This document shows positions 36,165 to 45,632 of a stretch of 64,000 bases of DNA, piece after piece. Location of the stretch: contig NZ_CP046176.1 in NCBI RefSeq assembly GCF_013009555.1, positions 2,635,501 to 2,699,500 of the forward strand, in the 5' to 3' direction. The notes beneath the pieces are model-generated. The model saw only the letters and a list, made by a program, of their open reading frames with translations, did not search any database and was not told the origin of the DNA. The stretch's first letter is position 1; each line of letters opens with the position of its first letter. The translations under genes were made by a program, and so were the position numbers. The DNA comes from Phocaeicola dorei (GTDB lineage: Bacteria > Bacteroidota > Bacteroidia > Bacteroidales > Bacteroidaceae).

Positions 36165-37058
36165 ATGAATCAAGAAATTTGTGTTTATATATTAACACAT
36201 AATAGACCAGATGTAATCCTAAGATCTTTAAATTCAGTTAGAGAACAGGATTATTGTAACTTAAAGATAATTGTATCCGATAATTCTGATAATGATGAAA
36301 CTACTGAATTATTAAAAGATATTACAAGGAAAGATCGAAGAGTCTGTTATGAAAAAAGGGGCATAGAGTGTTCATCAAGTAATGCACATTTTAATTATAT
36401 ATTAAAGACTAATTCATTTGAGTATTTCATGTTGTTTCATGATGATGATGAAATGTTACCATCTATGGTGAGCACATTATATGAATATTTGTTTACTCAT
36501 AAGAATTTGTGTGCAGTGGCTTGCAACGCCTATTTTAATGTTAGAGGCAAGAACACGAAAAAGAAGGCGTTTATTTCTCAGAATATAGATACTTTTGAAA
36601 ACGGTGAAGAAATAATAAAGAGATATGCTGTAGGTCGCATCGCCCCTTTTCCTTCTTTTATGTATCGAAAGTCAAAGGTCTTTGGAATTTCAATGGATTG
36701 GAATAAAGGAGGAAAATATTGTGATTGCTCATTTATTGTCACTATTGCTAATAGTGGAGGGGTCGCATATTTACCTCAGTGCTGTATGTATTATTTTATA
36801 TCTCCTAATCAGGATAGTCAACATCACGAATTTGCCCAATATTTATCATTGATAAAATATTTAGCAACACTCGTGGAGGATAAAGGCTTATTATTAAATA
36901 TGCGTCTTTATAATATTTATAATTATCTACGTGATTTACAGCTGAAGACAAAAAGAATTCCCTATAGAAAAGAGGTTTTATTCCTTTTTTATAAATATTC
37001 ATTTACTAATTTCTTTCCTAAATATATTTTACGGTTACTCAATTTGTACATGAGATGA
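36165..37058 (+). CDS. Glycosyltransferase family 2
   Basis: A 297-residue GT-A fold transferase. Visible marks are the N-terminal ICVYILTHNRPDVILRSLNS and the DXD-type FHDDDEM near residue 91, which binds the metal and nucleotide sugar. Very AT-rich, like the next six genes. It overlaps the GT10 gene by 4 nt. Donor and acceptor are unknown; a role in capsule repeat-unit assembly on the cytosolic face of the membrane is inferred from context. Confidence 0.9.
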   Translation: MNQEICVYILTHNRPDVILRSLNSVREQDYCNLKIIVSDNSDNDETTELLKDITRKDRRVCYEKRGIECSSSNAHFNYILKTNSFEYFMLFHDDDEMLPSMVSTLYEYLFTHKNLCAVACNAYFNVRGKNTKKKAFISQNIDTFENGEEIIKRYAVGRIAPFPSFMYRKSKVFGISMDWNKGGKYCDCSFIVTIANSGGVAYLPQCCMYYFISPNQDSQHHEFAQYLSLIKYLATLVEDKGLLLNMRLYNIYNYLRDLQLKTKRIPYRKEVLFLFYKYSFTNFFPKYILRLLNLYMR

Positions 37059-38056
37059 TTAAAGTTTATATTCCAGGACCGTTCAACATTCCGATACAGA
37101 GGCAGTTTCCCAATCAAGAAAAAACGGTATGGGGAAACTGTGAATTTGTTTTTCAAGAAAATGACAATTATGATTATATTGTAGTTGTTGATAGTATAAA
37201 AGAGGAAATAAAAACACTATGTCCGATAGAAAGGAGAATATTATTTTTAGGGGAAGCTCCGTATGTTAAGATTTATAATAAAAAATTCATAAAACAGTTT
37301 GGGCATATATATGGGTGTCAAGAGCAATTGATAAGAAAAGGAGTTTCTGAAACCTCTATTCCATTATTGCCATGGATGTTAGGATGTAGATTACAAGAAA
37401 ACACTCACATTTGTAATAGTGAAAAATATCATACCTTTTCAGATTTTAAAGATAGCAAAATAGTATCTACCCGTTTGAATAAGTTTTGTTTAATTACATC
37501 TAATAAAACCTTTACTAGAGGACATCGTAATAGGGTTTGTTTTGCAGAACGAATTCTAAAAGAATATCCGAATTTAGTAGATGTTTATGGAAATGGGTAT
37601 AACCCGATTTCTGATAAATTAGATATACTTTCTCAATACAAATATTCCATTGTTATAGAAAATTGTTCATATCCTAATTATTGGACGGAAAAATTGGCCG
37701 ATTGTTTTATAGCTGGATGTTATCCGGTCTATTATGGGTGCACAAATATACATGATTATTTTTCTAAATCTTCTTTGGATGTTATTGACATATTGAATTT
37801 TGATTCAACCCTGATGCAATTAAAATCAATACTTTCTTCTACTAAGTATGAAGACTCTATAAGCGCTATTGCAGAGGCAAAAGAAATGGTGATGAATAAA
37901 TATAACATGTTTTCAATCATATCTCATATTATTGAAAACATAGATGCTTCTCTCCTTTTCAGAAAAGAAAGTAGTAGTAGTATTCATCCAATGCAATATT
38001 CTATAAAGGATAAAATTTTGCAGAAAATAGCTTGGTATTTTAATATTGTATTATAA
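37055..38056 (+). CDS. Glycosyltransferase family 10, alpha-1,3/4-fucosyltransferase type
   Basis: A 333-residue enzyme with the GT10 donor-binding motif IENCSYPNYWTEKL near residues 207-220, followed by AGCYPVYYGC; bacterial alpha-1,3-fucosyltransferases show the same pattern. It would use GDP-fucose, whose synthesis genes are not in this locus. Overlap of 4 nt with the GT2 gene and a shared base with the flippase gene show a tight operon. Some family members use other deoxysugars, so the CDP-derived sugar made here cannot be excluded as donor. Confidence 0.85.
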   Translation: MIKVYIPGPFNIPIQRQFPNQEKTVWGNCEFVFQENDNYDYIVVVDSIKEEIKTLCPIERRILFLGEAPYVKIYNKKFIKQFGHIYGCQEQLIRKGVSETSIPLLPWMLGCRLQENTHICNSEKYHTFSDFKDSKIVSTRLNKFCLITSNKTFTRGHRNRVCFAERILKEYPNLVDVYGNGYNPISDKLDILSQYKYSIVIENCSYPNYWTEKLADCFIAGCYPVYYGCTNIHDYFSKSSLDVIDILNFDSTLMQLKSILSSTKYEDSISAIAEAKEMVMNKYNMFSIISHIIENIDASLLFRKESSSSIHPMQYSIKDKILQKIAWYFNIVL

Positions 38057-39369
38057 TGTATAGAAAAACTTTCTCATCTCCACTGTTTAGGGGAATATCA
38101 TGGATATTTATAGCAACATCTATTGCTAGTGTACTACGTTTTCTTCTTATTTTCATACTTATTCGTTTTTATACACAAGAAGAGTTTGGATTATGGGCTA
38201 GTATTACTTCTTTAGCTGCGGTTATCATGACAGGTGATTTTGGTATTGTAAATGTATTGAGAAATTTATTAAGTAAAGAGATAGTGAATGGTGCAGAAGG
38301 GGACTTAAAGTCTAAGGAGCTTTTTTATTCAGCATTCTTCTCATTCTTATTTTTTGCAATAATTTTCTCTGTGTTGATTATTTTTATTAGTCCATACATT
38401 CCCTATGAAACACTTTTTAAAACAGATAATATAGTATTAAAAGAACAAGGAAGGTCTATTTTTATAGTCGTACAAATAGTGTTTCTTTTAGGAATACCTT
38501 TTGGATTGGGAACTCCTTTATTTTTTTCTTATGGGGAAACTAATTTTTATTCTATTATATCAATAGTTCAAGCAGTTATCTCTTTTATTATTGTATTTTT
38601 ATTGTCTGTTAATCATGTGGAAATTTATATTATTTCTATATTGTATTTTATATGCAATATGCTATTGTCATTGTATGGTACTTTATTATTTATACATAAA
38701 AGAAAATGGTATTCAGTGAACTTATCTTATCGTAAGATTTGTTCTAATATGTGTATGATGTTACCTATAGGTATAAAGTTTCTAGGTATACAATTATCAA
38801 GTAGTTTTATTACTAATGTTCTTACTGTTTATTCCGGTTCGATGTTAGGACTTTCTATTGCAGCTAATGTAAATGTTATTCAAAAGGTATATATGTTTCT
38901 TACTGGGATTTATCAGAGCATATTTAATCCTATGTGGAGTTCTTTATCTCTCAACTTTTTTAAAAGAAGATATTCAGATTGTAAAATTATCATAAATAGA
39001 AGTTTAATATCGACAATTGTCATATTTAGTTTGACTGTTTTACTGTGTAGCTTATTTAGAAACTATATAATGCATGCAATTGCTGGAGCAGAATATGAGG
39101 CTCATTCATCTCTATTTATATTAATAGGGCTATTTTTTATGGCAAAGCTTCTCTTTGATAATGCTTCATTATTGCATAATGCTATTAATAGATTGAATAT
39201 ATTAATTACCGGTTATATACTATTTAGTTGTATTGTATTCTTATTTGTTCCGTATGTTGTGAATAATTATGGATTGAATACGATGCTTTTTATTTTAATA
39301 ATTTGTTGGATCATATTTATTATTGCTATTCTGTGTGATACGCATAAACTTTTAAAGGATAGGATATAA
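38056..39369 (+). CDS. Polysaccharide repeat-unit flippase (Wzx-like)
   Basis: A 437-residue inner-membrane protein with about 12 hydrophobic helices, of the MOP/Wzx class (start GISWIFIATSIASVLRFLLI; conserved FGLWASITSLAAVIMTGDFG near 55-75). It would move undecaprenyl-linked repeat units to the periplasm for the polymerase at 40.5 kb. The first codon shares its A with the GT10 stop. Confidence 0.88.
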   Translation: MYRKTFSSPLFRGISWIFIATSIASVLRFLLIFILIRFYTQEEFGLWASITSLAAVIMTGDFGIVNVLRNLLSKEIVNGAEGDLKSKELFYSAFFSFLFFAIIFSVLIIFISPYIPYETLFKTDNIVLKEQGRSIFIVVQIVFLLGIPFGLGTPLFFSYGETNFYSIISIVQAVISFIIVFLLSVNHVEIYIISILYFICNMLLSLYGTLLFIHKRKWYSVNLSYRKICSNMCMMLPIGIKFLGIQLSSSFITNVLTVYSGSMLGLSIAANVNVIQKVYMFLTGIYQSIFNPMWSSLSLNFFKRRYSDCKIIINRSLISTIVIFSLTVLLCSLFRNYIMHAIAGAEYEAHSSLFILIGLFFMAKLLFDNASLLHNAINRLNILITGYILFSCIVFLFVPYVVNNYGLNTMLFILIICWIIFIIAILCDTHKLLKDRI

Positions 39370-39661
39370 ATCTAGATAAAATCACTAATGCTCAGAAGAA
39401 TATATCTAAATAGATAACTGGTTTTATTTTTATGGTATGTATTCTTATTTCTTTATGGAAGCACGATACGATATTGAAGTGTGGTGTATACGATATTTTT
39501 CATATTCTTGGAATTTCATAAGACGATAATATCTCTTTGGTAACTTCGTTCGACAAAGAGAAGATGATCAAAGATCTATATGGTGTTTAGTGAACAGAGC
39601 CTATCTGATTATTAACCGTGTCTATTTTTAATAGATGCTTATAATATTATATATTAATTTT
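39370..39661. other. AT-rich intergenic gap in the capsule operon
   Basis: 292 bases with no supported gene, hairpin or promoter. Such a gap in an otherwise overlapping gene string suggests a lost gene or a cassette joint. Confidence 0.4.
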
Positions 39662-40546
39662 ATGAGTAAAATAATTTTGTGTTGCCCGTTTTTTAATGAA
39701 AATTTAATAGCTAATTTAAATATCGAAGAAGCAAGTAAATGGGTTGACGAGATTCATGTAACCGAATTTGATAAGTCGTTTAAATATAAGTTACACGAGC
39801 ATTGTTTTCATAATAGGAATGAAAAGGTCTATTATCACCCAATGGATGCATCAAAATTATATAAAAAGCCACGTGCATTCATTCCTCATTTTTTTCTTCA
39901 TCCTATAAGTCGTTGGATGAAGAAAATTATAAGAGACACAGCTTGGTATAATGATGGAGTATCACGTAACTACTCGTTGTGGAATAGTAATTATCAAGAT
40001 GATGATACGTTAATTCTATCAGATATAGATGAAATTATTGACAGTAAGTATGCGAATGAAATTATTAATGCGGTGGATTATTATGGTATAATTACTATAA
40101 GAGTCTATTTTACAATGTTTTATTTCAATTTGTTTTGTCCAAATTGGAGTGGTCCTTCTGATTATTCATATCGGATATTTATAGTGAAAGGAGATTATCT
40201 CAGGAAGTATTATTATGGTGATTCAGACTATTTGAGAAAAATGGGTGAACAGTCAAAATTATTAAATAATGTAAAGTGTTTGGATGGTATAAAAGGCTAT
40301 CATCACTCATGGTTAGGAGATGAATTGTTTGTTGCAAATAAGTTGCAATCCTATGCTCATTCTTTAGATTGTCATTCTTATAAGATTTTTGATAAAAATG
40401 GAAATGTTGACATCAATATTATAAAAGAATACATAAGATCTGGTAAGTCTCTATTCTCTGGTGTATCGTTGAAGTTGGATGATGATATAAAATTGTTATC
40501 TAATGTGGAAAAATTGAGATATTTATCTCCTGAGTATTTCTTGTAA
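39662..40546 (+). CDS. Glycosyltransferase family 17-like
   Basis: A protein of 294 residues from the ATG at 39662 (MSKIILCCPFFNENL); an upstream in-frame ATG at 39635 would add nine weakly supported residues. It resembles GT17 (beta-1,4-N-acetylglucosaminyltransferase fold) through the metal-site-like LILSDIDEIID near residue 119 and the later GYHHSWLGDE. It sits between flippase and polymerase genes, so it very probably builds the capsule repeat. Donor unknown. Confidence 0.7.
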   Translation: MSKIILCCPFFNENLIANLNIEEASKWVDEIHVTEFDKSFKYKLHEHCFHNRNEKVYYHPMDASKLYKKPRAFIPHFFLHPISRWMKKIIRDTAWYNDGVSRNYSLWNSNYQDDDTLILSDIDEIIDSKYANEIINAVDYYGIITIRVYFTMFYFNLFCPNWSGPSDYSYRIFIVKGDYLRKYYYGDSDYLRKMGEQSKLLNNVKCLDGIKGYHHSWLGDELFVANKLQSYAHSLDCHSYKIFDKNGNVDINIIKEYIRSGKSLFSGVSLKLDDDIKLLSNVEKLRYLSPEYFL

Positions 40547-40550
40547 AATA

Positions 40551-41783
40551 ATGATATATATACGATTAAATAAGATATTTCCTTTTTTGTTATTAACCTT
40601 TCCTGTAATAGTAGATATAATTAACGGTTATCTGAAAGGAACAGATGGTAGTGGAGATAGTCTATTAGGGATTTTATATCGTGGAATAATTATTCTCTTT
40701 TCTTGTTTTTACTTGTTTCGCACAAGATATTCCAATTATATTAAAGTTTTACTTTTATCAGCTGTTTTCCTATCCGTTTATCAACTTATTATAGGGGGAT
40801 TTTCAAGTAGAACATTTATGATGCTAATAAAAATTCTAAATTTTTATTTTGTCATAAGTCTTTTATTGGGGTGTAAGTATTTCTCGTCTTATACTCAGGT
40901 GGTGAGGTCTGCAATATGGTATGGAGTAATTGCTGCTTTTATCTTAATTTATTGTTTTGTTTTTAAGGTGGGATATGGATCTTATACGGATGAAACTTTT
41001 GGGACGAAAGGTTTTTTTGTGGCAATGAATGATGTGGGATTGACAATCCTATTACTTAATATATTAGCATGCTATTCTTTTCAAAAAACTAAAAATAATA
41101 ATTATTTATTGGCTTCGTTAGTGATGTCTGGTGGAGCTTGTTTGGTTGGTAGTATGGCATGCTTTTTTGGCACAGCATTTATATTACTTTCTTTTGCAAT
41201 AAGTGTATTGTTCATGGACTTTGAGGATTATAAAAGTTCTCGCACATTGAAAATCATAGTAGTGCTTTTTCTATTTGTTATATTTAATTTTCTGGTAATT
41301 AAAATAATTACGATTATTCAAGAAGACTCGTTTTTGTCAAGAAAATATGCAGATATAATGGAAGTGTTCTTATCTGCATCCGGAAGGGACCGTTTGATAG
41401 ATGCTGCTGTTCGGACAATTGGCAACTTTAATGTCTTTGATTGGTTTTTCGGTAAAGGAAATCTTTTTTTAATAGAAAATCAACGCTACTTACATTTTGA
41501 AGCTCCCAAAGAGGCAGAAGTTGACCCTATAGATTTAATAGGACAATCTGGAATTATATTTTCTTTTTTTATTTTATATATTCCGATAAAGAAATTGTTT
41601 TCCTGCATCAAGGGATTTTTTAAGAAACATAACATTTTGGATTATTGGTCTGTCATAGCGCTATTCATGTTTATAGGTCATGCCTGTTATGGAGGACACG
41701 CATATACCAGCCCTTTAGTCCTTTCTTATTTAGCTGTCTTCATTTATCTCATAGATAACAAGAACAAAATAAATATTTCATGA
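40551..41783 (+). CDS. O-antigen/capsule polymerase (Wzy-like)
   Basis: A 410-residue membrane protein with 10-12 hydrophobic helices, little sequence signature and a large periplasmic loop (about 265-340, with ADIMEVFLSASGRDRLIDA), typical of Wzy polymerases. With the Wzx-like flippase it indicates a Wzy-dependent capsule. It ends in a 4-nt overlap with the GT4 gene. Confidence 0.82.
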   Translation: MIYIRLNKIFPFLLLTFPVIVDIINGYLKGTDGSGDSLLGILYRGIIILFSCFYLFRTRYSNYIKVLLLSAVFLSVYQLIIGGFSSRTFMMLIKILNFYFVISLLLGCKYFSSYTQVVRSAIWYGVIAAFILIYCFVFKVGYGSYTDETFGTKGFFVAMNDVGLTILLLNILACYSFQKTKNNNYLLASLVMSGGACLVGSMACFFGTAFILLSFAISVLFMDFEDYKSSRTLKIIVVLFLFVIFNFLVIKIITIIQEDSFLSRKYADIMEVFLSASGRDRLIDAAVRTIGNFNVFDWFFGKGNLFLIENQRYLHFEAPKEAEVDPIDLIGQSGIIFSFFILYIPIKKLFSCIKGFFKKHNILDYWSVIALFMFIGHACYGGHAYTSPLVLSYLAVFIYLIDNKNKINIS

Positions 41784-42865
41784 AAATTTTACTTTTTACG
41801 GATTGCAGTGTCGGGGTAATAGGCTACCACGTAGATCATGCTATTGCTTTGAAGAAAGCCGGTGTTGACATTTTTGCTGTGGTTAGTTCGAAAGAATTGG
41901 AACCAGGTTTAATACAATCTATGCGAGAAGCCGGTATTCCAATGATTTTATTATCGGGACTTGAACGTCACAAAAATATGTGGAAACATATTTTTGCTTT
42001 GAGTTCTTATATACAGAATAATGAAATAAATTATGTACATGTGCAAACTAATTGGCAATTGATGTTGATATCAGTAGTCCGATTCTTTTTACTGTTCAGG
42101 AAGCGACTGTCAATAACGTATACTATTCATGCCTATAGACATAATGATCCTAAAAAAGTTTTTTTTGCACGCGTAATTATTGGAATATTATTGTTCTTGT
42201 TGGCTAATAGGGTTATTTATACTTGCAATTTCCTATATCGGAAATTTTCATTTTTAAGCTATAAAATGTTTTTAGTTCCAATAGGTGTTCCTGATTTGTT
42301 TATGAAAGAACCTTTGTCTTTACCAGATAGGGGATTACATTTGATATTTCCTGCAATATTTCGAAAAGGAAAAAATCAGGATTTGATAATTAAAGCTTTT
42401 GCTCATTTTATTGTAAGAAGTAAAGATCAAAATTCTTCTCTTTTTCTGCCAGGTGATGGACCATTATTAGATGAAATGAAATCATTGGCAAAGACTTTAG
42501 GTATTGCCGATAGAGTTTATTTTCCGGGGTATTGTACACGGAATACATTATGCGAATTAGAAAGGTTATGTAATGTAGCTGTTATTCCAACAAACGTAGA
42601 GACTTATGGTTTGTGTATTGTGGAGCCTTTTGTATTAGGTAAATGCATATTAACGCGCAAAGTTGGTATTGCCGAAGATATAATCAAAGAAGAGGTGAAT
42701 GGATTTTATTTCAATAATTCAGATGATTTGGAAGAACTTTTTATGAAATTATCCAAAGATATCACACTCGTCAATTCGATAGGCTTTACAAATTTCAAAT
42801 TAAAAAAGAAGTTTAATTGGGTTTATATCGTAGAAAAATATTATATACCAATTTATAAGTCATAA
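41780..42865 (+). CDS. Glycosyltransferase family 4
   Basis: A 361-residue GT-B fold transferase. The donor-binding half shows FLPGDGPLLDEMKSLAKTLG and the EX7E-like ETYGLCIVEPF near residues 273-283, typical of retaining GT4 enzymes. The N-terminal acceptor domain begins MKILLFTDCSVGVIGYHVDH. Tight overlap with the polymerase gene places it in the same operon. Linkage and donor unknown. Confidence 0.9.
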   Translation: MKILLFTDCSVGVIGYHVDHAIALKKAGVDIFAVVSSKELEPGLIQSMREAGIPMILLSGLERHKNMWKHIFALSSYIQNNEINYVHVQTNWQLMLISVVRFFLLFRKRLSITYTIHAYRHNDPKKVFFARVIIGILLFLLANRVIYTCNFLYRKFSFLSYKMFLVPIGVPDLFMKEPLSLPDRGLHLIFPAIFRKGKNQDLIIKAFAHFIVRSKDQNSSLFLPGDGPLLDEMKSLAKTLGIADRVYFPGYCTRNTLCELERLCNVAVIPTNVETYGLCIVEPFVLGKCILTRKVGIAEDIIKEEVNGFYFNNSDDLEELFMKLSKDITLVNSIGFTNFKLKKKFNWVYIVEKYYIPIYKS

Positions 42866-42903
42866 AATAGGGGACTTACTTCTTTTATTAATAGATTATT
42901 GTC

Positions 42904-43407
42904 ATGATTAATGCTATTCATTTTTATCGGATTGCCAGATGGCTATATCTTCATCACATACCTATTCTCCCTAAGTTTATACAGTTGGTTATTTTTATAG
43001 TGTACAATTGTAATATACCATATAAAGCAAATATAGGGAAAGGTAGTTTTTTTAATCATGCAGGAATGGGGGTGCTAATTAATCCGCATGTAAGTATTGG
43101 AGAAAACACGAAAATAGGTAACAACTGTTCGATAGTGGGCCAAGGTCCTTATAAAAATGCCCCGATAATAGGTAACCATGTGTATATAGGCCCTGGAGCT
43201 GTCATACAAGGTCCCGTTGTCATTGATGATAATGTTATTATCGCCCCTAATTGTGTAGTTACTAAAAGTGTTCCTCAATATGCTATTGTGGCGGGTGTTC
43301 CTGCAAAAATCATTGGTGATGTTCGTAAACTAGATTATGATATATTCAAAAATGAGTCGTGGAATGATAACATTCATCCCTATTTGGAAAACCAAGAAAT
43401 ACACTGA
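42904..43407 (+). CDS. Hexapeptide-repeat acyltransferase (serine acetyltransferase-like)
   Basis: A 167-residue left-handed beta-helix protein. Hexapeptide repeats run from about residue 60 to 145 (VSIGENTKIGNNCSI, PIIGNHVYIGPGAVI, VVIDDNVIIAPNCVV, then VPAKIIG). It would put an acetyl group from acetyl-CoA on a sugar hydroxyl of the capsule. The annotation as serine acetyltransferase would be misleading in this context. Last gene of the AT-rich cassette. Confidence 0.85.
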   Translation: MINAIHFYRIARWLYLHHIPILPKFIQLVIFIVYNCNIPYKANIGKGSFFNHAGMGVLINPHVSIGENTKIGNNCSIVGQGPYKNAPIIGNHVYIGPGAVIQGPVVIDDNVIIAPNCVVTKSVPQYAIVAGVPAKIIGDVRKLDYDIFKNESWNDNIHPYLENQEIH

Positions 43408-43508
43408 GTTTATATTCACGGGATGATTGGTATTTTACTAGATGGGAATGATTGGTTAATAGCATATAAACCTGTATATCATTTTACTTTATTTGAAATA
43501 TTTTTATA

Positions 43509-43535
43509 AAGTATTTCGCTGGTAATGAAATACTT
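43509..43535 (+). terminator. Weak hairpin at the end of the AT-rich cassette
   Basis: A 9-bp perfect stem (43509-43517 with 43527-43535) in the 148-bp gap before the epimerase gene, followed by ATTTAATTTTTA. Full termination here would cut off the last four capsule genes, so it is probably leaky or bypassed by UpxY-type antitermination. Confidence 0.4.
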
Positions 43536-43555
43536 ATTTAATTTTTAGGTTAATA

Positions 43556-44566
43556 ATGGGAAATAGAATTTTAGTAACAGGCGGTTGTGGCATGATAGGC
43601 TCCAACTTAGTAAAACGTCTTGTAAAAGAAGGTAATGATGTCTATGTTATAGATAATCTATGGCGCGGTAAATTAGAGTATTTGAATGATGAAACGGGCA
43701 AGCCTGTCATTGATTTGGATACTCATTTCTTTAACATTGATTTGTCTGTAGGAAATGAATGCGACCGTGTTGTTTTTAATGTGGATTATGTCATTCATTT
43801 GGCCGATATCGTTGCCGGAATTGATTACGTTTTTGGCAATCAAGGTGAATTGTTCAGGTTGAATAATCTAATCAATACCCATGTGTTCAATTCTGTACGA
43901 AAAGCGGGAAAAGACCGTGTAAAAGGATTGATATACGTAGGAACGGCTTGTAGCTTTCCTTTGACACGCCAGAATTCTTTGGATGTGGTTCCTTTAAAAG
44001 AAGAGGAACTTTTTCCGGCTCTTCCTGAATCGGCTTATGGTTGGAGTAAATTGATGGGACAGATTGAACTTGGTTTTTTAGAAAAGGAAACGGGGATTCC
44101 CTGTTGTACTTTGATGTTTCATAATGTATATGGTTCTCCTTGTGATTATGGAGAAAGAAGCCAGGTGATTCCTGCTTTAATCCGTAAAGCAGTTAACTAT
44201 CCTAAAGAGCCGTTCAATGTATGGGGAAGTGGTTCGCAGGGACGTGCCTTCATCCATGTGGATGATATTGTTGAAGCTCTTTGTCTGGCTTTGGAAAAGG
44301 GATGGGAGCATGGTTATATTCAGATAGGTCCTTCCGTATGTACTTCCATTAAAGAGATAGCTGAGACCATCGTGAAAATATCCGGCAAGAATATTGAAAT
44401 AGTTTATGATACGACCAAGCCGGAAGGAGACAAGGCACGCAGCGCGGACTATACCAAAGCAAAAACAATATTAGGTTGGGAACCTAAAGTGGCTTTGGAG
44501 GATGGCTTGAGGCAGCAATATGAATGGGTGAAATCCCAAATTGAAAAAAGCGGATGCAATCAATAA
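43556..44566 (+). CDS. NAD-dependent nucleotide-sugar epimerase/dehydratase
   Basis: A 336-residue extended SDR with the NAD-binding motif GGCGMIG at 9-15 and catalytic YGWSK near 161-165. The overall pattern (VGTACSFP, SAYGWSKLMGQIE, GSGSQGRAFIHVDDI) is closest to GDP-mannose 3,5-epimerase or GDP-fucose-synthase-like enzymes, but the substrate cannot be fixed. Composition is less AT-rich than the preceding cassette, so it belongs to a different segment of the locus. It overlaps the cupin gene by 13 nt. Confidence 0.85.
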   Translation: MGNRILVTGGCGMIGSNLVKRLVKEGNDVYVIDNLWRGKLEYLNDETGKPVIDLDTHFFNIDLSVGNECDRVVFNVDYVIHLADIVAGIDYVFGNQGELFRLNNLINTHVFNSVRKAGKDRVKGLIYVGTACSFPLTRQNSLDVVPLKEEELFPALPESAYGWSKLMGQIELGFLEKETGIPCCTLMFHNVYGSPCDYGERSQVIPALIRKAVNYPKEPFNVWGSGSQGRAFIHVDDIVEALCLALEKGWEHGYIQIGPSVCTSIKEIAETIVKISGKNIEIVYDTTKPEGDKARSADYTKAKTILGWEPKVALEDGLRQQYEWVKSQIEKSGCNQ

Positions 44567-44892
44567 TTCAAAAGGAATTTTCAGATATTCTTCCCGTTTC
44601 TACTTCCCATCATGTCGGTTTGAAAACCGTTCTTCTTTCTTCACAGGAAACTTCTTCTTCTCTTACTCAAATAGCAATTACAGAGTTACATAAAGGTGAT
44701 TTTGTGGATACTCATGTGCATCCTACCATGGATGAACACTATTATTTTATGGAAGGAGAAGGGCTTATGATGATAGTTAATGAAAAGTATATCTGTAAGG
44801 CTGGGACGTATCTGTTGATTCCGGCAGGTTACAGGCATAGCCTGCAAGCCTGTTCGGTGATGAAATTTATTACTATAGGAGTAGCTTTATGA
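44554..44892 (+). CDS. Small cupin-domain protein
   Basis: A 112-residue single cupin barrel with the metal motif 1 HVHPTMDEHYYFMEGEG (about 54-70) and motif 2 with PAGYRHSL near 93-100. It could be a sugar isomerase or epimerase helper, or a mannose-6-phosphate isomerase-like enzyme. Overlaps with genes on both sides (13 nt and 4 nt) show translational coupling and support a role in the same nucleotide-sugar pathway as the epimerase. No specific activity can be assigned. Confidence 0.8.
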   Translation: MQSIIQKEFSDILPVSTSHHVGLKTVLLSSQETSSSLTQIAITELHKGDFVDTHVHPTMDEHYYFMEGEGLMMIVNEKYICKAGTYLLIPAGYRHSLQACSVMKFITIGVAL

Positions 44893-45632
44893 AAGAGAAG
44901 AGATATTTTAATGTCCGTTTAGAGTTCGATAAGAGAAAATTAGAGCAAACCATAGAAAACGCTATAGAAGAGGGAACAGTAGGATATGTTTGTTCGGTTG
45001 AAAGCAATAATTTGACTGTTGCTAATAATAATCCTGAGTTTTTGAACGTGTTGAATGGAGCCTTAGTCAATAATTGTGATGGATCTGTGCTTGCCAAAAT
45101 ATTGGGGTATATTCATCACAAGCCTTTAGAATCGTATATAGGAGCTGATATTTTTATAAAATATGTGCGGATGTGCCGATATCGCCAGTTCTTTTTGGGT
45201 AATACTCCGGAAGTACTTTCCGGACTGAAAGATAATCTTTCAAAAATAGATCCAGAAATAAAAAATATGCGTTTTGAGACCTTGCCTTTCAGAAAAGTGG
45301 ATGAATTTGACTATCAGGGCATTGCGCAGATGATAAATGAGGATAAACCGGATATTATTTGGGTTTCTTTGGGGGCTCCGAAACAGGAAATGTTCATGAA
45401 CCGTTTACAGCCTTATTTACATCGTGGAGTGATGTTTGGCTTTGGAGCTATATTCAATTTCAATGCAGGAGTAGGAAATGTAAAGCGTGCTCCGGATTGG
45501 ATGTTGAAACTTAAACTGGAGTGGTTGCATCGTGCTTTTGAAGACCCGAAGAAAAATGTTCCCCGATATTGGAATTTCATAAAGACCTTACCTAGACTGA
45601 TTAAGGAAGAGATGAAGAGGGATAATGGGTAG
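44889..45632 (+). CDS. WecG/TagA/CpsF-family glycosyltransferase (GT26)
   Basis: A 247-residue GT26 enzyme. Family marks are NPEFLNVLNGALVNNCDGSV near 40-60, SLGAPKQEMF near 157-166 and FGFGAIFNFNAG near 180-191. Characterised members (WecG, TagA) add the second sugar, a ManNAc or ManNAcA, to undecaprenyl-PP-GlcNAc. This suggests that the repeat starts on a lipid-linked HexNAc made by an initiating enzyme encoded elsewhere. The C-terminal membrane-binding helix region EWLHRAFEDPKKN is present. Overlaps both neighbours. Confidence 0.92.
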   Translation: MKEKRYFNVRLEFDKRKLEQTIENAIEEGTVGYVCSVESNNLTVANNNPEFLNVLNGALVNNCDGSVLAKILGYIHHKPLESYIGADIFIKYVRMCRYRQFFLGNTPEVLSGLKDNLSKIDPEIKNMRFETLPFRKVDEFDYQGIAQMINEDKPDIIWVSLGAPKQEMFMNRLQPYLHRGVMFGFGAIFNFNAGVGNVKRAPDWMLKLKLEWLHRAFEDPKKNVPRYWNFIKTLPRLIKEEMKRDNG

